Shown here one piece after another: positions 25,387 through 32,831 of a stretch of 64,000 nt of DNA. Within the stretch, counting starts at the first letter, position 1. Each line of letters opens with the position of its first letter. Where the stretch lies: assembly GCA_025357755.1 (NCBI GenBank), contig JANXOP010000079.1, positions 16,666 through 80,665 of the forward strand, given 5' to 3'. The notes under the pieces are model-generated. The model saw only the letters and a program-made list of their open reading frames with translations, made no database searches and was not told the origin of the DNA. Position numbers and translations under genes: made by a program. The DNA comes from Kofleriaceae bacterium (lineage in GTDB: Bacteria > Myxococcota_A > Polyangia > Haliangiales > Haliangiaceae).

Positions 25387-26561
25387 GGCGCGCGCTGCTC
25401 CTGATCGCGCTCGCGGCGTGCAGCAAGAAGCCTGCGGAGCTGCAATTCGTCGACGTCAAGCGCGACGACCTCGTGCTCGGTGTCGAGGTCAGTGGCGAGC
25501 TCGCAGCCGTGGATTCGACCGACATCCACCCGCCAAACATCGGCGAGATCTGGGACTTCAAGATCTCGAACCTCGCGTCCGATGGCGATGACGTCAAGAC
25601 AGGCGCGCCGATCGTCGCCTTCGATCCTTCGAACGTGATGCGGGCGCTCGAGAACATGCAGAACGAAGCCGAGGCCGCGCAGAAATCGCTCGAGAAGAAG
25701 CGCGACGATGCGGCGCTCGCGCGGCGCGACGACGAGCTCAAGGTCGCCCAGGCCGAGTCCGCTCTGAAGAAAGCCGACTTGAAGGTGCAGGGGCCCTCGG
25801 ATCTCGAAGCCAAGGTCAACCTCGAGACCGAGAAGCTCGACGAGCAGACCGCGAAGCTCGCGCTCGCCGGTGCGAAGTACAAGGCCGATGCGACGAGGCG
25901 CTCGGACGAGCAAGAGATCGCGCAGCTCTCGGAGAAGGCGACCTACGCGAAGCATCGCGCCGAGGTGCTCGCGAAATCGCTCCGGGAGATGGAGGTCGCC
26001 TCGCCGCGAGATGGCACGGTCGTCCTCGATACGAACTGGCAGGGCGAGAAGCGCAAGGTCGGCGATGCCTCGTACCGCGGCGATACCGTGATGCGGATCG
26101 TCGGGCTCGCGAAGATGAAGGGCAAGGGGATCGTCGACGAGGTCGACCTCGCGAAGGTCGCGGTCGCGCAGCCCGTGCGGTTGCGACTCGACGCCTTGCC
26201 CGATGTCGAGCTCCACGGCTCGGTGACCGAGATCGAGAAGAACGTCGGTGCGAAATCACAGGTCGATCCGAGCAAGGTCGCGAAGCTGTCGATCGAGCTC
26301 GCGAAGACCAGCGTGCCGCTGCGACCGAACATGCGCTTCCGCGGCCAGGTCGAGACCGAGAAGCTCGCGCAGGTCATCCAGGTTCCGACCGAAGCGGTGT
26401 TCGTGACGCCCGAAGGTCCAGTCGCCTATCGCGCGACGAGCGGGGGCTTCGAGCGCGTGAAGCTCGTGCTCGGCAAGCGCTCGGCCTCGGCGATCGAAGT
26501 AAAATCGGGTCTCGCCGCGGGTGATCGCGTTTCGCGGATAGAGCCCGGAGCCGCGAAATGA
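25383..26561 (+). CDS. HlyD/MacA-type adaptor, lipoprotein 2
   Basis: A 392-residue adaptor. The frame is open upstream, but the GTG at 25383 overlaps the previous stop (GTGA) and starts a lipoprotein signal (LLLIALAACS). Its layout is like the previous gene: a lipoyl half (IHPPNIGEIWDFKISNLASDGDDVKTGAPIVAFD), a coiled coil rich in Glu/Lys/Ala (about 85-205, AEAAQKSLEKKRDDAALARRDDELK), a second lipoyl half (EVASPRDGTVVLDTNWQGEKRKVGD) and beta-barrel domains. The sequence differs clearly from adaptors 1 and 3, so they are diverged paralogues, not recent copies. Confidence 0.88.
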   Translation: MRRALLLIALAACSKKPAELQFVDVKRDDLVLGVEVSGELAAVDSTDIHPPNIGEIWDFKISNLASDGDDVKTGAPIVAFDPSNVMRALENMQNEAEAAQKSLEKKRDDAALARRDDELKVAQAESALKKADLKVQGPSDLEAKVNLETEKLDEQTAKLALAGAKYKADATRRSDEQEIAQLSEKATYAKHRAEVLAKSLREMEVASPRDGTVVLDTNWQGEKRKVGDASYRGDTVMRIVGLAKMKGKGIVDEVDLAKVAVAQPVRLRLDALPDVELHGSVTEIEKNVGAKSQVDPSKVAKLSIELAKTSVPLRPNMRFRGQVETEKLAQVIQVPTEAVFVTPEGPVAYRATSGGFERVKLVLGKRSASAIEVKSGLAAGDRVSRIEPGAAK

Positions 26562-27817
26562 AACGCCTCGCCGTCGCGCTCGTCGCGCTCGCGGCCATCG
26601 GTGCGGGCGTGTGGTGGTTCGTGCTGCGCACGCCGCTCGTCCACGACGAGACCTCGACGTATGTGGCAAGAAAAGAGAAGTTCGTTCGTCGCGTGAATGC
26701 CGAGGGTAACCTGCGTGCAGTCAAGGCGACGAAGATCACCGCCCCGCAAGGAGCCGGCGATTTCGGTCCGATGAAGGTCGCGTGGCTCGCGGCCGACGGC
26801 ACGTACGTGAAGAAAGGCGAGCCGGTTGCGAAGTTCGATCCGAGCGATCCAGAGAAGCGCCTGCGCGATGGCCAATCGGACCTCGCGTCGGCGAACGCGA
26901 AGTACGCGAGCGAGCAGATCAAGGCGAAGACCGCGATCGCGGGTCGCGAGACCGATGCCGAGATGGCGGCGAGCGAGCTCGATCAGACCAAGCGCTTCCA
27001 ATCCAAGGACGCGCAGATCTTCTCGCGCAATCAGATCATCGAATCCGAGATCGATGCGAACCTCGCCGACGCGAAGCAAGCGCATGCGAGCCAGGCCAAG
27101 CAGATCGAGCATCGTCGGTCGCAATCGACCTCGGCGGTGATCGGGGTCCAGCGCCAGAAGGCGCAGCTCGCCGTCGATCACGCGAACAAGGAGCTGCGCT
27201 CGATGGAGCTCGATGCGCCCTACGACGGCATCCTCGTGCTCAATCGCAACTGGCGCGGTCAGCTGCGCAAGGTCGGCGACTCGCTGTTCCCCGGTCAGCC
27301 GGTCGGCGAGATTCCGATGCTCGATGCGATGGAGGCCGAGGTCTACGTGCTCGAGGTCGATGGCAGCGGCCTCGTCGAGAACCAACCCGCCGAGGTGATC
27401 GTCGAGGCACGCCCGGAGCAAGTCTGGAACGGCAAGGTCCGCGTCGTCGACAAGCTCGCGCAACCGCGCGATCCGAACTCGCCGGTCAACTACTTCGGCG
27501 TGACGATCGCGCTCGCCACGACCGACAAGGCGATCATGAAGCCCGGCCAGCGCGTGCGCGCGACGCTCGTGCTCGATCAGGAAGACGCGATCGTGGTGCC
27601 GCGGCAGGCGGTGTTCGAGAAGGACAACAAGCCCATCGTCTACAAGCGTACGCCGACCGGCTTCACGACCCAGGCGGTGGAGCTCGGCGTCTCGAGCGCG
27701 GGGCGGGTCGTGATCAAGAGCGGCATCGTGGAAGGCGACGAGATCGCGCTGCGCGATCCGACGCGCACGCTCGACGCGCTCGGCAGTGCCGGCTCGGCGG
27801 AAAAGGCGGCGAAGTGA
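26558..27817 (+). CDS. HlyD/MacA-type adaptor, membrane-anchored
   Basis: A 419-residue adaptor. Unlike the previous two it has an uncleaved N-terminal helix (RLAVALVALAAIGAGVWWFVL) with no lipobox. Lipoyl (KVAWLAADGTYVKKGEPVAKFDPSDPEK), coiled-coil (about 95-215) and second lipoyl (LDAPYDGILVLNRNWRGQLRKVGDSLF) regions follow. Its C-terminal domain has the usual QAVFEKDNKPIVYK and GIVEGDEIALRDP. Start and stop both overlap neighbours by 4 nt. The mix of one TM-anchored and two lipid-anchored adaptors in one operon suggests a hetero-oligomeric adaptor ring. Confidence 0.88.
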   Translation: MKRLAVALVALAAIGAGVWWFVLRTPLVHDETSTYVARKEKFVRRVNAEGNLRAVKATKITAPQGAGDFGPMKVAWLAADGTYVKKGEPVAKFDPSDPEKRLRDGQSDLASANAKYASEQIKAKTAIAGRETDAEMAASELDQTKRFQSKDAQIFSRNQIIESEIDANLADAKQAHASQAKQIEHRRSQSTSAVIGVQRQKAQLAVDHANKELRSMELDAPYDGILVLNRNWRGQLRKVGDSLFPGQPVGEIPMLDAMEAEVYVLEVDGSGLVENQPAEVIVEARPEQVWNGKVRVVDKLAQPRDPNSPVNYFGVTIALATTDKAIMKPGQRVRATLVLDQEDAIVVPRQAVFEKDNKPIVYKRTPTGFTTQAVELGVSSAGRVVIKSGIVEGDEIALRDPTRTLDALGSAGSAEKAAK

Positions 27818-29052
27818 GGCGGCTCCTCGATGCCTTCTCGACCGCGTTCGGCAGCCTCGGCGAGCACAAGCTGCGCACCACCCTGACCATGCTCGGCATG
27901 ATGTTCGGCGTCGGTGCAGTGATCGCGATGCTCTCGATCGGCGCGGGTGCGGAGCGTCAGGCGCTCGCCCTGATCGACAAGCTCGGCACCCGCAATGTCG
28001 TGCTCCGCGCGAAGCAGTACAAGCCCGACGAGCTCGCCGAGCTCCGCAAGAAATCGATCGGCCTGTCACAACGCGACATCGAAGCGATCGACGAAGCGGT
28101 CCCTGGCGTCTCGTTCGCCACGCCGCGTGTCGAGATCGATCCGTACAAGATCCTCGCGGCAGGTGCGAAGACCACCGCGCAGGTCTTCGGCGTCGGCGAA
28201 CGGCATCCCGAGGTCACCGCGTTCGCGCTCGCCGAGGGCCGATTCTTCGACAAGCACGATCTCACTCGTCACGGCCAGGTCTGCGTGATCGGTGCGGGCG
28301 TGCGCCGCGATCTGTTCGGCGCCGACCCCGCGCTTGGCAAGGACGTCAAGATCAACGACGTCTGGTTCGAGGTCGTCGGCGTGCTCGCGCCCGAGGCAAA
28401 TCCGGTCGCGCAAGTCCAAGGTGTCTCGGTCTCCTCGAGCGAGCACGAGATCTACGTTCCCTCGACGACGGCTCTGCGCAAGCTCGAGCGTGATCCGATG
28501 AAGTCGCCGCTCGCCGAGATCGTGGTCCGCCTCGACGAGAAAGCACCGGCGGGCGAGACCGGCGCCGTGATCGGTACGCTGCTCGATCGGCTCCACGGTG
28601 GCGTCCGCGACTACGACATCGTGGTGCCCGAGGCGCTACTCCAGCACTCCAAGCAGACCCAGCAGCTGTTCAACCTCGTCATGGGCTTGATCGCCGGCAT
28701 CTCGCTGCTCGTCGGTGGCATCGGCATCATGAACATCATGCTCGCCTCGGTGCTCGAGCAGACTCGCGAGATCGGGGTGCGCCGCGCGGTCGGCGCGCGC
28801 CGCTCCGATATTCGCTTCCAGTTCCTGGTCACCGCGTTCTCGCTCGCGCTCCTCGGTGGGCTCCTCGGCGTCGCGCTCGGTGTGGCACTCGGGCGCGGCG
28901 TCGCGGTCTACGCCGATTGGCCGACGGTCGTCACCACGTGGTCGATCACGCTGTCGCTCGGCGTCTCGATCATCGTCGGTGTCGCCTCGGGCCTGTACCC
29001 CGCGATGCGCGCCGCGAAGCTCGACCCGATCCAGGCGCTTCACGCCGAGTAG
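27814..29052 (+). CDS. ABC transporter permease (MacB type)
   Basis: A 412-residue permease starting at the GTG at 27814 (GTGA overlap). It has one N-terminal helix (TTLTMLGMMFGVGAVIAMLSIGAGAE), a large periplasmic domain (about 60-285) and three C-terminal helices with the FtsX/MacB signature GIMNIMLASVLEQTREIGVRRAVGARRSDI. Length and topology are as expected for MacB without a fused ATPase. There is only one permease gene, so the functional unit would be a homodimer with the ATPase and the three adaptors. It is the last gene of the operon; 89 nt separate it from the lipoprotein cluster. Confidence 0.95.
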   Translation: MRRLLDAFSTAFGSLGEHKLRTTLTMLGMMFGVGAVIAMLSIGAGAERQALALIDKLGTRNVVLRAKQYKPDELAELRKKSIGLSQRDIEAIDEAVPGVSFATPRVEIDPYKILAAGAKTTAQVFGVGERHPEVTAFALAEGRFFDKHDLTRHGQVCVIGAGVRRDLFGADPALGKDVKINDVWFEVVGVLAPEANPVAQVQGVSVSSSEHEIYVPSTTALRKLERDPMKSPLAEIVVRLDEKAPAGETGAVIGTLLDRLHGGVRDYDIVVPEALLQHSKQTQQLFNLVMGLIAGISLLVGGIGIMNIMLASVLEQTREIGVRRAVGARRSDIRFQFLVTAFSLALLGGLLGVALGVALGRGVAVYADWPTVVTTWSITLSLGVSIIVGVASGLYPAMRAAKLDPIQALHAE

Positions 29053-29141
29053 GGAGAGCGGGAAAGCCAGGTAACGGCCGGCAACTCGCGGGCTGCCAGC
29101 AATTGACTTCCCACCCGATCGCCGACGACCGTGTAGTCATC

Positions 29142-29813
29142 ATGGACATGACGTCTCGGCTGTTGATCGCGCTGGGGATGGTGGGGTGCGTCGATGCGCC
29201 GCCCCACGCGGTCGTCCACGCGCGAGCCGGCATGGCGAGCCTCGGCGGTCCGGTGCTGGTGTTGCCGACCCGCTGTATCACGGCGTTGGACGCGATGTAC
29301 TGCGTCCCTATGGCGGCTCCAGGCGTCCGCGCGCCCGTACCGGCGAGCTACGCGGAGCTCATCGATCCCTCTCTCCGGCTCAAGCTCGAGTTCGCCGGGT
29401 ACACGCTCGCCGAGGCCGCCGTCATGACCGTGACGACGCGCGATCGGATCGAGACGCAAACGTCGACGACGCACGACGACGCGCTTCCGATCAAGACCAC
29501 CACGAGCGAGGTCACGCCGGCCCTCTCCCTCGCGGAGCTCGCCGAACCGGAGGTGGTCGCGGTCGCGCGGTCGCTCCGGCTCGCGGGCATCATCACGTCC
29601 GTGCTGGATGTGGCGTCCGCACCGCACGGCACGGCGCGATACACGCTGACCGTGACGCTGCGCGAGCTCGACCGGCTCGACCCGGTGTGGTCGGTCACTT
29701 GCTCCGAGATCTTCCTCGGCAACGAAGCGACGTCCAAGCTCCTGGGCAACTGCGTCGGCAATGGGGTGCTCGCGGTCTACGCTCCGGACAACTTGCTGGG
29801 AAGGCCGCTGTGA
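29142..29813 (+). CDS. Lipoprotein A of a three-member family
   Basis: A 223-residue lipoprotein (LIALGMVGC) of unknown function. The ATG at 29142 has an in-frame ATG at 29148 as an equal choice. Mature features include SLRLKLEFAGYTLAEA, a Thr-rich stretch (RIETQTSTTHDD) and, near the end, DPVWSVTCSEIF. The same order (L-EFAGY, Thr/Arg region, W-S-x-C near the end) recurs in the lipoproteins at 29810 and 31023, so the three look like diverged paralogues. They recall CsgG/LpoB-type outer-membrane lipoproteins, a loose comparison. The stop overlaps the next GTG. Confidence 0.72.
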   Translation: MDMTSRLLIALGMVGCVDAPPHAVVHARAGMASLGGPVLVLPTRCITALDAMYCVPMAAPGVRAPVPASYAELIDPSLRLKLEFAGYTLAEAAVMTVTTRDRIETQTSTTHDDALPIKTTTSEVTPALSLAELAEPEVVAVARSLRLAGIITSVLDVASAPHGTARYTLTVTLRELDRLDPVWSVTCSEIFLGNEATSKLLGNCVGNGVLAVYAPDNLLGRPL

Positions 29814-30397
29814 GGGCTGCGGTGCGAGCCCTGGTCCTGGTCGCAGTCGCGGCGTGCGGCGTCGAGCATCTGCCACCCGTCGTGCTCGTGCGTCACGGTG
29901 TAAGCCCTGCCGCGATTCATCGCGTCGTGTTGCTTCCCTCCGAGTGCGCGTCGCAGATCTGCAAGGGCCTCGACGCGATCGTGGCCTCGGAGCTCGCGTT
30001 CCGTGGCATCGATGTCGTCGACCTGAGCCGGATCGCCGCGGTCGAACGCACGCGCACCGAGCTCGAGATCACGACGAGCCTCACCACGAACGTGCGGCCG
30101 ACGAACACGCACGATTTTCGGCGCATCGAAGTGTCCGGCCCGTTGCTCTCGGATGTCGATGTCTGGTCGATGCGCGACCAGCTCGCCGCGATGGGCGTCG
30201 ATGCCGTGGTCCGCGTGCGGACCGCGACGATCCAGGCCAAGCCGCAGCTCGAGCTCGGCTTGATCCGCGTGACCCGAGCCAGCGATGCCTCGCTGGTGTG
30301 GGCCAGTGCATGCCAGGTCGAGCTCCACGCGGCGACGACCCCGATGCGCAGCGCGGAGACGGCGTTGCGCTGCGCACTGAAGGGAGGGCTGCCATGA
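29810..30397 (+). CDS. Lipoprotein B of a three-member family
   Basis: A 195-residue lipoprotein (LVLVAVAACG) beginning at a GTG that overlaps the previous stop. IHRVVLLPSECASQICKGLDAIVASELAFRGIDVVDLSRIAAVERTRTELE has the strand-helix-strand layout of CsgG/LpoB-like domains (a P-x-C element, then a helix, then G-[IF]-x-V-V-D). ASDASLVWASACQVELH, near the end, matches the W-S-x-C segment of its neighbours. Three cysteines may form disulfides. The function is unknown. The stop overlaps the next ATG, which has a clear AGGGAGGG ribosome-binding site. Confidence 0.72.
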   Translation: MRAAVRALVLVAVAACGVEHLPPVVLVRHGVSPAAIHRVVLLPSECASQICKGLDAIVASELAFRGIDVVDLSRIAAVERTRTELEITTSLTTNVRPTNTHDFRRIEVSGPLLSDVDVWSMRDQLAAMGVDAVVRVRTATIQAKPQLELGLIRVTRASDASLVWASACQVELHAATTPMRSAETALRCALKGGLP

Positions 30398-31011
30398 AGG
30401 CGCTGGCCTGCCTCCTTCTCTCCGGCTGCGCCATCGGTGCGGGCGGAAGCTCGGTCGGCGAGTGGCGCGCCAAGCGGGTGGTCGAATCGACCGCGTGCCT
30501 CGAGACCAGCCCTGGCGTGTGCGGGAAGACCGTCGTGATCGGCAGCGACCAGCCGCCACGCAGCTTCGGCGGCGGCATCTTCACGTTCTCCGCCCCTGGT
30601 TACGCGCGCGCCGAGACCCGAGGGACGTCCGAGAGCGCGTTCGTGCTCGACGGATCATTCGAATACCTGCGTGGCCGGGGACCCTTCGCGCTCGGTGCGC
30701 GGCTCGGGCTCACGCTCGTCGATGGTCAGCAACACAGCTGGCTCGTGATGCCGGTGACCGCGATGGCCTACTGGGGCGGAGCGTGGGGCACGGTGTTCGC
30801 GGGCGTCGGTTACGCGCCGCTCGCGAAGGTGAGCGCGGTTGGCGTCTCGACCACCTACGAGCACGACGGCATCGAGGCCTTGCTCGGCACGCGTATCATC
30901 TTGCGCGAGACGCTCGGCATCTCCATCTCCTTCAGTCCCGAGGTGCGCTACCAGCTCGTCGGTGATTCAACCCTGATCTCGGTCGTCGGCAGCCTCGGCC
31001 TGCACTTCTAG
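30394..31011 (+). CDS. Small outer-membrane beta-barrel-like lipoprotein
   Basis: A 205-residue protein whose signal reads MKALACLLLSGCAIG, a lipobox. The mature chain consists of alternating beta strands (FALGARLGLTLV, SWLVMPVTAMAYWGGAWGTVFAGVGYAPL, LGISISFSPEVRYQLV) and ends in aromatic Phe (SLGLHF), the typical outer-membrane barrel assembly signal. A small eight-strand barrel fits this length. It lies between lipoproteins B and C, so it may be their membrane partner. The ribosome-binding site AGGGAGG is strong. Confidence 0.68.
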   Translation: MKALACLLLSGCAIGAGGSSVGEWRAKRVVESTACLETSPGVCGKTVVIGSDQPPRSFGGGIFTFSAPGYARAETRGTSESAFVLDGSFEYLRGRGPFALGARLGLTLVDGQQHSWLVMPVTAMAYWGGAWGTVFAGVGYAPLAKVSAVGVSTTYEHDGIEALLGTRIILRETLGISISFSPEVRYQLVGDSTLISVVGSLGLHF

Positions 31012-31022
31012 CAAGGAACCTC

Positions 31023-31730
31023 ATGACGTCTCTCCAGCTCTTTTCTTCCATGGTGCTCGTCGGATGCGCGTCCTCGGCGGCGCCCGTGCTCCATCCGCAA
31101 GCCATGCACGGCGAGGTCACCGATCCACCCGGCAGGGTGCTCGTGATGTCGGCCACCTGCGGCAGTGTCGAACACGAGTGTCGCGATACCTGGGCGCCCG
31201 CTGTCGACCAGCTGGTCATGACCGGCCTCGAGTTCCACGGGTATCCGACGATCGATCCCGCATCGCTTCGCAAGGACGAGCGCCAGCGAACCGAAACCAC
31301 GGTCGCGGGCGAGACCACGACCGTGTCCGACTCGAGCTCGACCACCAAGTCGGCCGAGATCGTCTTCGTGATCCCACTCGTCGGTGCGACGACGTCCGAC
31401 GCGCACAGCGTGCAAGTCGTCAACTCGCGCCAGAAGACCATCGTGCTCGAGGGAGCGCGGTTCGAGGACCTCACGCTCGCCGATCGGCAACAACTCACCG
31501 GCGCCGCGAAGGCCGGTTCGGTGCTGACCACGCGGATCACCGTCGGTGCGAACTATAGTAACTGGCGGGTCGCGCAGAACGTCGAGGTGATGCTCAAGCT
31601 CGCATCGCCGACCTCGGGCAAGATGCTGTGGTCGACGCGCTGCGAGGCGAGCTCCGAACAGTTTGCTTCGGTCGACCAGGCGATCGAGAACGCGGCGCGC
31701 TGCGCGGTCGGCGCGCTGACCGGTCCGTGA
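31023..31730 (+). CDS. Lipoprotein C of a three-member family
   Basis: A 235-residue lipoprotein (SSMVLVGCASS) starting 11 nt after the barrel gene behind an AAGGAA site. It resembles lipoproteins A and B in order: RVLVMSATCGSVEHECRDTW and DQLVMTGLEFHGYPTID, then a Thr/Ser-rich stretch (TETTVAGETTTVSDSSSTTK), VLTTRITVGANYS, and GKMLWSTRCEASSEQFASVDQAIENAARCAVGAL. The last stretch parallels SAETALRCAL in lipoprotein B. The function is unknown; it may be a CsgG/LpoB-like envelope lipoprotein. It converges with the Gly-rich gene, with the stops 1 nt apart. Confidence 0.72.
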   Translation: MTSLQLFSSMVLVGCASSAAPVLHPQAMHGEVTDPPGRVLVMSATCGSVEHECRDTWAPAVDQLVMTGLEFHGYPTIDPASLRKDERQRTETTVAGETTTVSDSSSTTKSAEIVFVIPLVGATTSDAHSVQVVNSRQKTIVLEGARFEDLTLADRQQLTGAAKAGSVLTTRITVGANYSNWRVAQNVEVMLKLASPTSGKMLWSTRCEASSEQFASVDQAIENAARCAVGALTGP

Positions 31731-31731
31731 T

Positions 31732-32820
31732 CTACCAGGTGATGACGACGGTGCCGGCCCCGGCGTGATTACCCGGCGTGTTGATCGCGTTCGTGCCGTT
31801 GTTGATCGAACCACCACCACCACCGTTGTACGTGCCGCTGCCGTAGCCACCCGCACCGCCGCCGGAGTAGCCACCGCCACCGCCGCCGGTGAAGCCTGCC
31901 GCGCCGCCACCACCGAACGCACCCGGCCGACCCTGGTCGCCTGCCGCGCCGCCCGTCGAGCCGTTCGCGAACGAGAGGCCGGGCCCGTTGGGCGAGCCAT
32001 ATGTCGACGATCCATCCGAGCTGCCGATGCCATTGCCCGAGTAGCCGCCTCCGCCGGTGCCACCCGCATAGCCATTGGTGTTCGTGAAGAACGTGCCGCC
32101 GCCGCCGGCGGTACCGCCCGCCGCGCCTGGCATCATGCCGGACCCCGCCGCGCCATTTTGCGTGATGAGGCCAGGGCCACCGTTGCAGCCACCACCATTG
32201 GCGAGCGCGACGCTACCGCCTGCACCACCACCCCCGCCGGCGATCACGAGGATCGTCGTGCCTCGGACCACGTACGAGCCACCACCACCGGTGCCACTAC
32301 GCTGGCCCGCGTTCGCCGTGCCGAGGCCCGCGACGCCTGCCCCACCGACGACGATGCTGAGCGCCTGGGCGGCCGCGACGGGGAAGTCACCCTCGAGCGT
32401 TGCACCGAGCCCACCCGTGAAGGCCTGCCCGGTGACGCTGCCACCTTGACCACCGGCGGCGAGCACGTGCAGCGAGGTCACACAGGTCGGCACCGCGAAC
32501 GTCTGGATCGCGACGGTCGGCGTGAACGTCATCGTGCCGTGGTTGAGGTTCGCATGCGCGCACCCGGTCACCGTGTCGCAGCTATCCGTCGTGCACACAT
32601 CGCCGTCGTCACACGCATTGGTCGCGTGGACGCACGTGTCGTTGGCATCGCAGCTGTCGGTCGTGCACGCGTTGCTGTCGTCGCACGAGATGGTGCAGAC
32701 GTGCGACGTGGTGCCATCGGGTATGGTTTGACCGCCGTCACCGCCGCCGCCGCTGTGGCCGTTCGGTGTGCCCGCGACCGCGCACGCACTAAGTCCCAAC
32801 GCCAAGCAGGCGGCCCTCAT
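31732..32820 (-). CDS. Gly-rich lipoprotein with Dicty_CTDC repeats
   Basis: A 362-residue lipoprotein (LALGLSACAVAG). Residues 40-90 carry Cys-rich repeats of the Dicty_CTDC kind (CDDSNACTTDSCDANDTC; CDDGDVCTTDSCDTVTGC), common in Myxococcota surface proteins. A beta-rich stretch (FTPTVAIQTFAVPTCVTSLHVLAAGGQGG) then leads into a very Gly-rich C-terminal half (about 130-350), ending GAGTVVITW, the typical end of Gly-rich sugar-binding-like domains. It is probably a surface or matrix protein. It lies 11 nt after the TolC gene and is the last gene of a minus-strand run. Confidence 0.8.
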   Translation of the reverse strand: MRAACLALGLSACAVAGTPNGHSGGGGDGGQTIPDGTTSHVCTISCDDSNACTTDSCDANDTCVHATNACDDGDVCTTDSCDTVTGCAHANLNHGTMTFTPTVAIQTFAVPTCVTSLHVLAAGGQGGSVTGQAFTGGLGATLEGDFPVAAAQALSIVVGGAGVAGLGTANAGQRSGTGGGGSYVVRGTTILVIAGGGGGAGGSVALANGGGCNGGPGLITQNGAAGSGMMPGAAGGTAGGGGTFFTNTNGYAGGTGGGGYSGNGIGSSDGSSTYGSPNGPGLSFANGSTGGAAGDQGRPGAFGGGGAAGFTGGGGGGYSGGGAGGYGSGTYNGGGGGSINNGTNAINTPGNHAGAGTVVITW

Positions 32821-32831
32821 CAGGCCGACTA

